DNA of 64,000 bases from Triatoma infestans (lineage: Eukaryota > Arthropoda > Insecta > Hemiptera > Reduviidae): assembly GCA_011037195.1 (NCBI GenBank), contig JAAEAF010006974.1:1-64000 (forward strand). The letters are read 5' to 3'. The position numbers were made by a program, and so were the translations under genes. Shown here piece by piece: positions 12,100-21,475 of this stretch. The notes under the pieces are model-generated. The model was not told where the DNA came from and searched no databases. It worked only from the letters and a program-made list of their open reading frames with translations. How positions within the stretch are numbered: position 1 is the stretch's first letter; each line of letters begins with the position of its first letter.

Positions 12100-13345
12100 T
12101 GTTGTATAAAAATTTGATGTGAAACACTCACACTACTTCCTTTTGTACTAATTATTAATACAATTCTAATTAAAAAATTTGGTATCTTATATAAATATAG
12201 TTGGCTTAATAACCATCTGTATTCTTGGTTGGATTAACTAAATGCTTTTTCTTAATTCATGGACGATTATAGAGAATCTGTAAATTAGATTTGTCCATAA
12301 AATTAATATTTTCTGAAAAATATATTATAAATAAATAAAAAAAGATTGTTTTAAATTTGTAATTAGCGTTTCTAGATAAAGAAAATCAACAGAGCCATTT
12401 TTGAGGAAATACCGCACAACTAAGAAACCTTTCCGGTGAATTCACACTACCCGGAAAAAACGATTTACTTCAAATTTGGAATTCTAATAACCACTCTTAT
12501 TAGATGTAATGGCATCCAGCAGAGAGGGCCTCTCTTCTCTCTGCTGGATGCCAGTTGTTGAGGAGAGAAATTGGGTTTGATTAAATAAACGAGATATGAA
12601 GACACTGTTATAATGTAGCTATAAGTTTACACTAACTGCACTGGACTTTATAATGAAACTGATGGAATAAAAGGTGGGAGTAGAGATTAGACACGAATGC
12701 GATGTATGGTTGAATCTCATAGATATCCTCTTAGATTCTCACTGGCTTATATACACAGGTTCCCCCACTCTAGCCTGTCTAAGTCAGAGAGTAGTCTCTG
12801 TTAACCAGAGAGAGCCTCTCTTTTCTCTGCTAGATGCCATTACATTAGATATTAATATTATATCGATTTTTAGAAGTGTACATTGTACTGAAGTGGTATT
12901 AAACAGAGAAACTTAACGTTATAATGCCTTCTCCTCCTCGAACGACACTAAATTACATTTTACCGCAAATGTGTATCGAATAAAAGTATTGGACTATATT
13001 ATTTAGTTATTTTGAAGTTAATGAAAATCTTCGTCGCCTTTTTCAAGAAATTATTAAGTAATTTAGCTCCTTCAGGTAACAGATTTTTTCCGAAATCATT
13101 GATGTGTTAAATCACTTCAGAGGATTTGAGGGGTATATAAAGTTTGGGCCCTGAGATTTTTTTTTGTTTTTGAGGTATTTGATTCTCTCTCTCACATATA
13201 CCGCCACCACCAAAGTATTTGCTAATAACTTTCTCCTTATTTGAAAGTACTTTAAATTACGCATTTCCGGTGAAAAAACTCAATTTTGAAAATTGGACAT
13301 GATCACAGTATTTCCTGTAATACGAGTAGTAATAGAGATTAAATT
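12100..13345 (+). repeat. Copy of the 1-kb dispersed repeat containing an LTR insertion
   Basis: The left end (GATGTGAAACACTCACACTA) is near 12117 and the right end (GCATTTCCGGTGAAAAAACTC ... ACATGATCACAGTATTTCCT) near 13260-13320. The LTR-like unit 12505-12844 is inserted inside it. This copy ends about 200 bp upstream of the neuroligin exon. Confidence 0.6.
12500..12849. mobile_element. Probable solo LTR with long terminal inverted repeats
   Basis: The unit at 12505-12844 (340 bp) begins TGTAATGGCATCCAGCAGAG and ends CTCTGCTAGATGCCATTACA, so its ends are inverted over about 20 bp. It is flanked by the 5-bp duplication TTAGA (12500-12504 and 12845-12849). TG...CA ends with a 5-bp duplication fit a solo LTR. 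The unusually long terminal inversion would also fit a small DNA transposon with a 7-bp duplication (ATTAGAT). A second left-side inversion (GGCATCCAGC ... GCTGGATGCC, 12511-12552) forms a local hairpin. Confidence 0.65.
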
Positions 13346-13541
13346 TACTATTTTAATAAGTGAATTTTTAAGGCAAGTGAAGAAAAGTTTCTAATCAAAT
13401 GAACTACATATTGAAACTTTTGGTTAAAATTGTTGCTGCTGACTTTATAATAAACATACCTTTATATATGTAATGTATTATGGTAAATATAAAGGTATTA
13501 TGTTCAAATTTAAATAATAACATTATGGCACATTGTTTCAG

Positions 13542-13697
13542 CTGGCGGTGCGGAACATCATGGCGGACTGCCAACAGTGCTCTATGTGCATGGAGAATCG
13601 TATGAATGGAATTCCGGAAATCCATATGATGGCAGCGTATTGGCCAGCTATGGCCATTTGATTGTTGTCACCATTAATTTTCGATTAGGAATATTAG
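13542..13697 (+). CDS. Nlg: Neuroligin internal exon (partial gene)
   Basis: Neuroligins are type I membrane cell-adhesion proteins with a catalytically inactive alpha/beta-hydrolase ectodomain that binds neurexin across the synapse. This exon is 156 bp, open throughout, preceded by a pyrimidine-rich acceptor ending in CAG and followed by the donor GTATGT. It encodes about 52 residues. The core [20 protein letters not shown] followed by [11 protein letters not shown] is the segment before the nucleophile elbow in this family. The [17 protein letters not shown] wording separates it from digestive or juvenile-hormone esterases. Its length is a multiple of three, so skipping it would keep frame. 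No other exon of the gene is identifiable in the window, implying long flanking introns. Other cholinesterase-like adhesion proteins are the main alternative but fit less well. Confidence 0.85.
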
Positions 13698-13774
13698 GTA
13701 TGTAAATTCTTGAATTAATAATTATTTTTATGATTTAATTAGCTGTTAAAAAGTGTTTTTTTTTTCTGATTTAA

Positions 13775-13820
13775 GGAGAACATAGGCTAGGGCTTAGCAC
13801 CTCCCCCCACCCATTTTTAA
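13775..13820 (+). repeat. Tail fragment of SINE type B
   Basis: GCTAGGGCTTAGCACCTCCC with the following A/T tail matches the 3' end of the SINE at 9057-9225 (AGCTTAGAGCTTGGTACCTC). The tRNA-like head is absent. It sits in the intron about 80 bp after the neuroligin exon. Confidence 0.4.
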
Positions 13821-15090
13821 TTTGATTGTTTTATTGTTCATTATTGTTTACTAGATTTATTATATCTTGGATTTATTATATTTGGAAATTCCTAAGAATT
13901 AGCTGGAACGTTTATCCATACATTAAGAATTACAGACCGAATTTGCCGTTATTTCAGTAATACTATGGCTGAAGGAAAACTGTAACTCATCATTAATTTC
14001 GATCAGTTGTTGGAATCATCCAACTGAAAGGTGTTTTTATTGTTATCCCTTCAAGATTGGTTTAGATTTCCTCAACGAGCTTTTACTAGTTTAAAATTTT
14101 GGATCACACCCAATTAATTAGATTAATACTGCAGATAATGCAATGCCTTAAAAAAACTTATGAAAATTATACTCTAACACAAAAAGTCATAAAAAAAGAA
14201 TCAAAATTAGGTTTTATATAAGTTGAAAATTAATCTAAGTGACATAAATCACTTAAATATATAAGATTATGATCTATTTTGTTCGGGAGTAGTAAGATAT
14301 GATTTTCTACACAAGTGTGCATGGGGATGTGTGTATTGCGTGGATGGCAGATAGTGGGAAGCCGCCTCTCTCTCTGTCGAATAACCACTAACTAATTGAA
14401 AGCAGTATTTCCTGTTTGGTAACCAGACATGTCACCAATGCTACTAAGTAACGTTATATTATATATATATATACCGTACATCGTTACAAACATCACATCC
14501 CACGCAGACTGTTTGTCAGTGTACCCTAACTGTTTCATACCAACCTTTACCACTATAGGTAGACGAGCTGACGGACAGAGAACAAAACCTGTTACCTGAC
14601 ACAATTATATACTGCAGTTAATATTAACGCACATACAAACATCCATACACATACACACATTCTCTCTCATTGTCATGGAATCATTCACAAACTAATTAGT
14701 GTATAACCGCAAAATATAATTATATCACATCTGTGAGCTGTTTTGCATTTTTGGCCAAAATTATTCATATTTAAACAAAAAGTTATTTTCATACATATTG
14801 TCTGAACTATGGTGGCGGCCATACGATCCAATACAATTGATCCAAATTAGTCATACAATATACCGACTTGAAATTTAAATATATGCACGAATATTGAAAA
14901 AACAAAAAGATTTTTCTTTTTATTTTCTCGCTTAAGCAGAATGTTTCAGATGTCAATCTTCTTGAACAGGAATTGACACAAAATGTACAAGTGATACCAA
15001 ACCATCTTCCTTTTTCTGTTCTGTTTTAATGAGCTTCACGTAGCTGGATTAGTTTCTTGATAGATTTTTGGCCTGATGAGGTAAAATGGA
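13820..15090. other. Presumed neuroligin intron, no further feature
   Basis: The sequence is AT-rich with a short TA run near 14460-14472. I looked for a second neuroligin exon with splice sites and the expected downstream hydrolase motifs and did not see one. Confidence 0.45.
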
Positions 15091-15105
15091 AACATAGGAA
15101 ATGTC

Positions 15106-15300
15106 ATCAGAGACATTTTCCGAGATAGCCTGCTTCACGGAAATTTACTCTGTGCAAGTCTGTGTTGCCACACTGTCTGAAAAACGCATCCTGAGGATGG
15201 GCGTACGCCCGAAACCGGTCGATGACCACAAAATGAAGTAGGCTACCACGGAAAATGTCTCTGATGCTTTCCAGCTCTGCGGAACCAACCACCACAACAA
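15106..15300. mobile_element. Foldback element carrying a hairpin module
   Basis: The arms ATCAGAGACATTTTCCG... (15106-15137) and ...CGGAAAATGTCTCTGAT (15234-15265) are inverted. Between them lies CTGAGGATGGGCGTACGCCC followed by GAAACCGGTC (15191-15220), a perfect GGGCGTACGCCC palindrome next to GAAAC. The flank at 15266-15300 matches the outer flank of the 17.2-kb foldback in inverted sense. The overlapping minus-strand frame (15107-15295) is not a gene. Confidence 0.7.
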
Positions 15301-15469
15301 CTAAGAAACGTCATTTGGTGGTCCACGGTTGGGTCTAAGACCCTTAAGGAGTCTTGCGTTTAAACTAGAACCAGGCACTAGGAGTCAATAGGCAAATTGA
15401 TCAGCAGCTTTCAGATGCAAATTTACGCAATCAGAACTTGATTCCAGATTAACCTCGGCACGTATTATC

Positions 15470-15720
15470 GGTATCAGGAGTTTGTGATCCTATCCAATGT
15501 TAGGCCCTCATCAAGACACTAACTTCATGTATCAGTACTTTTAAAATAGTTCTGGAATGTTTAGACAGACATATTGAGACTTACTCTCTTCTGGTTGGTT
15601 GCCAGGGCATGTTGGCACTGAAAATAATCAGATGGCCGCGCTCTGGCAGTAAAAGAGGGAGTACCCTTCTTAGGGCCGGAACCCTTCTGTCGGATAACCG
15701 ACTATCTCTCTCCAGAAACC
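15470..15720 (+). pseudogene. Decayed LINE RNase H remnant
   Basis: Conceptual translation in shifting frames gives a degraded ...ALIKTLTSCIST... segment followed by KIVLECLDRH and GWLPGHVGTENNQMAAL. These correspond to the RNase H block normally written as SDSQAALKAL, an LEC-containing helix and WxPGHVGIxGNExAD in jockey/I/R1-type non-LTR retrotransposons. The Asp before the SQAA-type motif and the GNExAD residues are eroded, and stops interrupt the frame. The same block is better preserved near 46270-46430. Confidence 0.6.
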
Positions 15721-15729
15721 CCTTCATAT

Positions 15730-17220
15730 ATAATAATTTATGTAAAATTTCCAAGACCAAAATTATTAAAGAATGAAAATGTATACAATGCATTTCCATG
15801 AAAGTTTGAAAGAGAGGTGGTGGCTAGTCAGTGAGCCTTCACTTCCCGGGTACCTGTTTTTTTTTTGTATCAATTTATATAGGGTTTCTTTTGGCTTTAA
15901 TTCGAACAATTCCATGGAAAAGCTCTAACCCAGTTTTCTTCGTATTAAAAATTCCCTATGATGTTCCTTTTCTGTAATTCTTTTTTTTTTTTTGCTTTGA
16001 TATAGATTTAGCCATCAAAACCGAATAGCTATAATTATCTGTCGGCAGATCTTTTGACAAGTATCTGACAAGCTGAAAAAAAAAGAGAGGTAGTCAAAGA
16101 GAGAGGAACAACGACTCGTTATACTATATTGCATTGCTAATAGGCGGCGCCAGCTTTTGTTCTCTGTAATTAATTAATTAATCAACGCTCATTAGTTTTT
16201 GTTATAAAAGACTTTTAATTTCAAGTAAACCAATAATAAATTACATTTGTTAATACATAAAGAACTTGCTATTGGGCATTTTTTTATATTTAATTTTTTT
16301 TCTAATAAATGTACAAATCATGTATAGTTTCATTTAAAACATTAAAGAAGCTAATGGATTAATGAAATGCATGATATAATTTTTATTAAATCAGATAATA
16401 TATTGCGTCAAGCCTTAGAGATGGTAGTGTTCTCCTTATTGTAATACAACGTTTTATGATATTTATTAATTAACATCGATCTAATTCAGTTAAAGAGAGG
16501 TTCTGTAGAAGAGACTGAAGAGAGATAGTAGGGGGTCCGCTGAATTTATATTAACTAGAGAACACCGTTATAAATTTATTGCAATATAATATGCGGAGGA
16601 GGGGAATGATTCTCGTACTGCATAATTTAAAACTTATTTAAATTTTATGCTAAACTGCTTGCCAAATTGATTATGAATTTCCGTACTATTTAGTATTCCA
16701 ATTTTGTTTGTTTTTATTGTTATTATTATAACATTTCGAAATCAAATTATGTAGAAAATTATTTTTAAAAAAAAGAAGAAACAAACCTAATTTTCAATAT
16801 GGTATAATTTATATGAAATAATACGTTTCATTTTGAGTCTATAAAACATACTTTTTGTGCAAAAGTAGATCAAAGTATTGTGGTTAAAATTGGAAAGTAA
16901 CAGATAGGAGTCCGATTCTGGTAGCAAATGATGTAGAAGAATAGCTTCGAGTGAAGCCACAAGGTAACAAACAGTGCTGACATATTGGTGGGTACCTTTG
17001 GATTGACAAAAATGGGTCTAGCCCAATTATTCCACCACTTTGGATTACTCGGAAGAAATTCAATTAACTTTCTATTATTTTCCCCACTTTAGTTTATTGT
17101 TCATTGAAGGTTCCATTGTTTATTTAAGTTCCATTTTCTGTAAGTAAAAAAAAAATTTGCAAATATAGATGTCTTTCTTTGTCTAGGCCTAATGTAATGA
17201 ACATAAAACTTTCTTGATTC
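15730..17220. other. Noncoding, no recognisable feature
   Basis: Only AT-rich single-copy-looking sequence with homopolymer runs is seen. No exon or element terminus is recognisable. Confidence 0.45.
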
Positions 17221-17226
17221 TCTTGT

Positions 17227-17521
17227 AGTGGTTGGTTCCGCAGAGCTTGAAAGTATCAGAGACATTTTCCGTGACAGCCTGCTTCATTTTGTGGTCATCT
17301 ACCAGTTTCGGGCGTTCGCCCATCCTCAGAATGCATTTGTCAGACAGTGTGATAACAACAGACTTGCACAGAGCAAAATGAGTGTGTAAACTGAATTCGC
17401 TCTGTGCAAGTCTGTGTTATCACACTTTCTGACAAATGCATCCCGAGGATGGGCGAATGCCCGAAACCCGGTCGATGACCACAAAATGATGCAGGCTTTC
17501 ACGGAAAATGTCTCTGATTTC
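17227..17521. mobile_element. Foldback element with two copies of the hairpin module
   Basis: Inverted arms run from 17255 to about 17370 and from about 17403 to 17518, centred near 17387 with a short loop. Each arm contains the GGATGGGCG(A/T)...CGCCC hairpin next to GAAAC: on the minus strand at 17301-17329 and on the plus strand at 17442-17473. The outer arm sequence ATCAGAGACATTTTCCGTGA and the CCACAAAATGA block are shared with 15106-15265 and, more weakly, with 26720-26765 and 40150-40377. No protein is encoded. Confidence 0.75.
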
Positions 17522-17769
17522 TTGATTCTGTTAAAAAAAAAAAAATTTATTTCTTAAACAGTTCATCTTTATGATTATATTTTTAAAAAACATTTAAATT
17601 CCTTTCCTTTCCCTAAGCTGTTTCTTTGATTCGTTCAAATATTTTCACAACTTTCAAATGAGATATTGAGAAAACTAAACAGTTTATGAAAATATTTTTT
17701 TCAGATACTCCTATGAATATTTCGGATTTTCCGCAAGAGTTTCATTATCTCATTGGTTTGATTTCTTGC

Positions 17770-17818
17770 TTGTACTATTACTATATTGTACAAGTAGTAC
17801 AATATAGTAATAGTACAA
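17770..17818. repeat. Near-perfect short palindrome
   Basis: GTACTATTACTATATTGTAC at 17772-17791 is repeated in perfect inversion at 17797-17816. The spacer is 5 nt, and two further base pairs extend on each side. TAGTA-type repeats continue to about 17890. Confidence 0.85.
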
Positions 17819-18050
17819 TAAGTAGTAATCTTATTACTATTAAAATAGTAAAATAGTAAGTATTCTAGTAGTACAATAAGCAGTAATCTTGTTTATTATT
17901 GTTTAAAGACTTATAACATAATCGCTGGTTATAGACTTCTTGTTTGTAGACTAGTGGTTTTAAGATTATTTCCTTCTTAAGCCCATTTTCTTATGGGTAT
18001 TGACTAATTTTGCTTAAATTCCTTTCTTTAGTATTAAGACTTGTTAATAC

Positions 18051-18525
18051 TGAAATGTGATTGGTGATGTTGTGGGTTTGTGTGTTTGTAGTGGCTTGAG
18101 CGGTTTTGTAAGAGGGCTCGTAAGTATATATGTTTAAGAGTGAAGTATTAGAAATAATCAAGAGATCACACTGTTTTTTAAATAGATATATTCTTTAAGT
18201 GAAATTAAGTTACTTTAAATTATCACAGTAATATGCTTATAAGTATACTGAAATTAATTGGAATAAACTCTTACGTTATAACTTAAACTGGCACAGTTCT
18301 GATGTGTTCTCCTTGGTGTCTACAAAAAAAAAAACTGTCCTGAAGGAATGTCTTCTAATTGTTCGTTCAATTCCTCCCCTGTGAGAACTTCGTTCAAGGT
18401 TCATGAACTTGTCTAATATCTGTACTCTTGTACCTGCGTGTACCCTTTTACCAACAAGCTCGCATTTTCCTTCCTAATTTTGATATTTCAAATGAAAATA
18501 GATATAATTTCGTGCATCCATCACA
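18051..18525 (-). repeat. 3' LTR of the gypsy-like element
   Basis: This LTR is 475 bp, TGAAATG...ATCACA on plus and therefore TGTGAT...CATTTCA in element sense. It aligns along its full length with the right LTR; differences are scattered substitutions plus small indels. Element-sense polyadenylation and TATA signals are not obvious. The ATAC duplication abuts its left edge. Confidence 0.88.
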
Positions 18526-18703
18526 TTATCCCCCCTCCTGGAGAAATTTTTCAGCACGAAAAATTTGGGAGGTAATCTAGAATTGTAGAAGCTTGAAGGT
18601 TATCCTCTGATATGGCGAGAGGCGTGTGTGTAACCTCTGCAAGGTTATCGTGTGTAGTAGGCTACAGTCATCTTGTTCTGAAGCAAACGCTGCTTGAACG
18701 TTG

Positions 18704-18856
18704 CTCTGGTGATGGATCGTCTTCTTCTCGAGCGAATGCTGTGATTGAGCATTACTCTGGTGATGGAACGTCTTCTTCTCGAGCGAATGCTGTGATTGAG
18801 CATTACTCTGGTGATGGAACGTCTTCTTCTCGAGCGAACGCTGCTTGAGTGGGTGA
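18704..18856. repeat. 51-bp tandem repeat, three units
   Basis: Units start at 18704, 18755 and 18806 with CTCTGGTGATGGAACGTCTT. Units 1 and 2 differ at about one base; unit 3 diverges in its last third, and a decayed fourth follows. At 51 bp (17 codons) the repeat is open in frames on both strands, giving ORFs at 18612-18848 (+) and 18577-18972 (-). Because unit length is a multiple of three, the openness is a by-product and I do not call either as a gene. It lies just inside the 3' LTR, in element sense in the 3' untranslated region. Confidence 0.85.
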
Positions 18857-18859
18857 GCG

Positions 18860-20990
18860 TTACTCTGGTGGTAGGGTGATGGCAAACACTGCTTGGCGAG
18901 TGTTGCTGATGAAGAAGTAACTGGCATGGCGATCAATATAGGCTGCTGAGTGATGGTGCTGTAGGAATGCATGTAATTTCTTGAAGTTACTCTATATGCA
19001 TATATGTGTTTTTGTTAATAAGACTCTATATAAACGAAAATGCATATGTTTTTCTTGAAGTGATTCTATATAAACGAAAAAATTCTTAAATTCAAAAACA
19101 ATTTAACATATATATACATTTGAGAAAAATTTATAGTAATAAATAAATAATAAATGTATAGCAATAAAATTTAAATGAATAAGTATAATTAAGCTAGACA
19201 TAATATTTCCTTTTTTTTTTTAAATTGTATACATATATAGCACCACGAAAATCAATAATTAGTGTAGTGATAAGCAATACAACAAAAAAAAAAAATTGAC
19301 GGAAGGATATTGAATAAAGTTTTTAAAACACAAGAGAGCTAATTACTAAGATAAGTGTTAAGATTTTAGTTAAAGATTTGTTTTGTTTTTAGTGTGATTT
19401 AGTGTGTTTTCAATTTCCATTTGGAAATGTTGTGTAGTGAGTCAATTTCTCTTTGGAAATGTTGTCAATTTCCCAATGGAAATGTTGCGTTGTTGGTCAA
19501 TTTCCCTATGGAAATGCTGTGGTGTTAGTTTATTTCCTTTTGAAAATGTCGTGTAGTTATTTTATTTTCCTTTGGAAATTTTGTGGAGTTTGTTAGTTTT
19601 CCATTTGGAATAAGTCCAGTTGGCGTCCATTTCTTGTCCATCTTGAAATAATATTTGTATGTCTAATTTATTAATTGCTGCATGTGCAGGCATATTTTTG
19701 TATATTTTTGTTATTTCCCTTTGGAAATACGTGCAGTTAGTTGGTGTTCATCGTTTAGAATAAAAATTGTTAACCTAATTGTACATTGTACAAAAATATA
19801 ACTGTTGCATTTGCAAGCAGATATATAATTTTCAGTTTGTGTAGTCTTAGATCGTACGTTATAATTGTGATAGTTCTCAGTGTGTAGTTGTGGTAATATT
19901 AGTGTACATAGCGAATTCATCTATTTATTATTAGTTTTAAATCTTTGTTTGATTAAGTTAAGTTTAGTTTTATGTGTGTTTATTTTTGCGACTAGGATGC
20001 GCAAGGATGTGCGATAGCAGGATTATGAGAAATCCGAGTTGAGTATCTATTCCTTTCGTAGAACGTTTGTATCTGCAACTAATTCATTCATATACAAAAT
20101 GAACTTACACATAAATACATTATAAAATTCTTACAACTAACATGCAATTTTCAAGCAATTACATTCATAAGCATGCAATTACATTCATAATTCATGCACA
20201 TGCAGTGGTGGTGCAAAAGAGAAATTTAAAATTTTTAAATTGTTACTGCTAACATAAAAACATTATTGGACACTCAATTTTATATAAAATTCTTATAACT
20301 AAGATATATGTTACTAATTAGCTATTGAAATAGCTAGTTTGTGGGATGTGAACATATATTTGTGCCGTTTGCATGTCAATGAGCTCTTCAACTATGCTGC
20401 GTTTTCTAGATGCCTTCAACATAAATTAAGAATATAGGAAAACAAATATTATAGAAATATAAGATTAATAGGATCAAAAGATCGACAAAATATAAATATA
20501 ATACAAATTATTCAATTTTCTTTTAAGGCGAACTGGAAAAAAAATTAATTAATTAGTCAAATACAATGTATGAAAAAATATTAATATCATCACATATCAA
20601 AAATAACAACAAATTCACTTGGTCATCTTGATTTCTGCAAAATATAATAAATTGTAAATTGTTATTTAAAAATATTGAAATATACAATGCAATAATTACA
20701 AATATCAAATGGTTGAATAAATTTATAACTAGTAATATGAGAGTTGTCAGTGCTGAAACAAAAATAATATGTCCATAATTGCAACAACTAAATTAATTAT
20801 ATGAATACACTTTACACATTTTTGTTCTTAAGACTAACAAAATTCTTACATATAACATTTACATGTGGTGTAGTATGTAGCGTTAAGAAGTATGATAGAT
20901 TGAGAATAATTGAGTTTCAATATATCCTTGTATTATGTATTATGTGTGCGCGAAGTGGCACTGAAATTTTGTGGCTAGTTGCAGAGTTTT
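18860..20990 (-). other. Non-coding filler replacing pol
   Basis: Apart from the palindrome array, this interval is AT-rich and has no RT (YxDD), RNase H or integrase (HHCC, DDE) motif in any frame I could read. Small open frames at 19711-19920 (-) and 20801-21040 (+) have no family features. Confidence 0.6.
19395..19735. repeat. Array of TTTCC-N4-GGAAA palindromes
   Basis: About seven to eight units of roughly 35 bp each contain the dyad (A)TTTCC(N4)GGAAA(T), for example ATTTCCATTTGGAAAT near 19410. They are followed by a G/T-rich spacer such as GTTGTGTAGTGAGTCA. Units are near 19411, 19443, 19468, 19499, 19535, 19567, 19599 and 19714; some have lost one half of the dyad. It occupies the position where pol would be in a standard Ty3 element. 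Confidence 0.8.
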
Positions 20991-20998
20991 TAGTGAAC

Positions 20999-21475
20999 CT
21001 AGCGATTATTATTAATTTGGTGCGTTTGAGTGCTATTTGAAAATTGAAGGTTGAATTTTTTAAGTGTTAGATAGGCTGATTGCCCTGTAAGAACTTTTCT
21101 ACTAGTATTAATTATTGGAAATTGCGAAAGTATGGATTCGCCAGAAAATTTGGAATTTTTGACATTGTCCGCATGCAAATGAAGGGACATGATGCCATAA
21201 TTAGGTATCACCTGGTTAGTCAGGGATTTTAAGATAATGTTGGAATGCTGAAGGTTCTTATTTCGGCAAAAACTGGAATCCACTAGGCTGTGACTAGCTC
21301 CAGTGTCTACAAGGGCACGAATAAATTTTTTGCCAAATCTTAAATTTACTAACAAATTGTCAGAATTGGTGAAAGCAGGTATGAGAGCCATGGCAATAAT
21401 ATCAGGCGTTATTGAGAGCGGCTGTGGGCTTAACCGTTTTTTGGCTGTATCTGGAAACAATTACGAGCCGTATAT
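20999..21475 (-). pseudogene. Retrotransposon aspartic protease
   Basis: A 153-residue open frame in element sense carries the retropepsin active-site motif LVDTGASHSLVD with the catalytic Asp at about residue 52. The preceding stretch NLLVNLRFGKKFIRA forms the usual beta strand before it. Retropepsins act as homodimers and cleave Gag and Gag-Pol; here only Gag could be a substrate. The frame is -1 relative to the Gag knuckle frame upstream and the two overlap by some tens of bases, as expected for a frameshift-expressed gag-pro. The protease frame itself is intact; whether it is expressed is unknown. Confidence 0.8.

Noticed and set aside
13404..13625. Minus-strand open frame over the neuroligin exon
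   Set aside because: Shadow of the plus-strand exon in another frame.
18577..18972. 131-codon minus-strand frame and 78-codon plus-strand frame
   Set aside because: Both exist because a 51-bp repeat lacks stops in several frames; no independent coding evidence.
19395..19735. CRISPR-like array of short palindromic repeats
   Set aside because: Units lack constant full-length repeats and unique spacers of fixed size, and the context is a eukaryotic LTR element.
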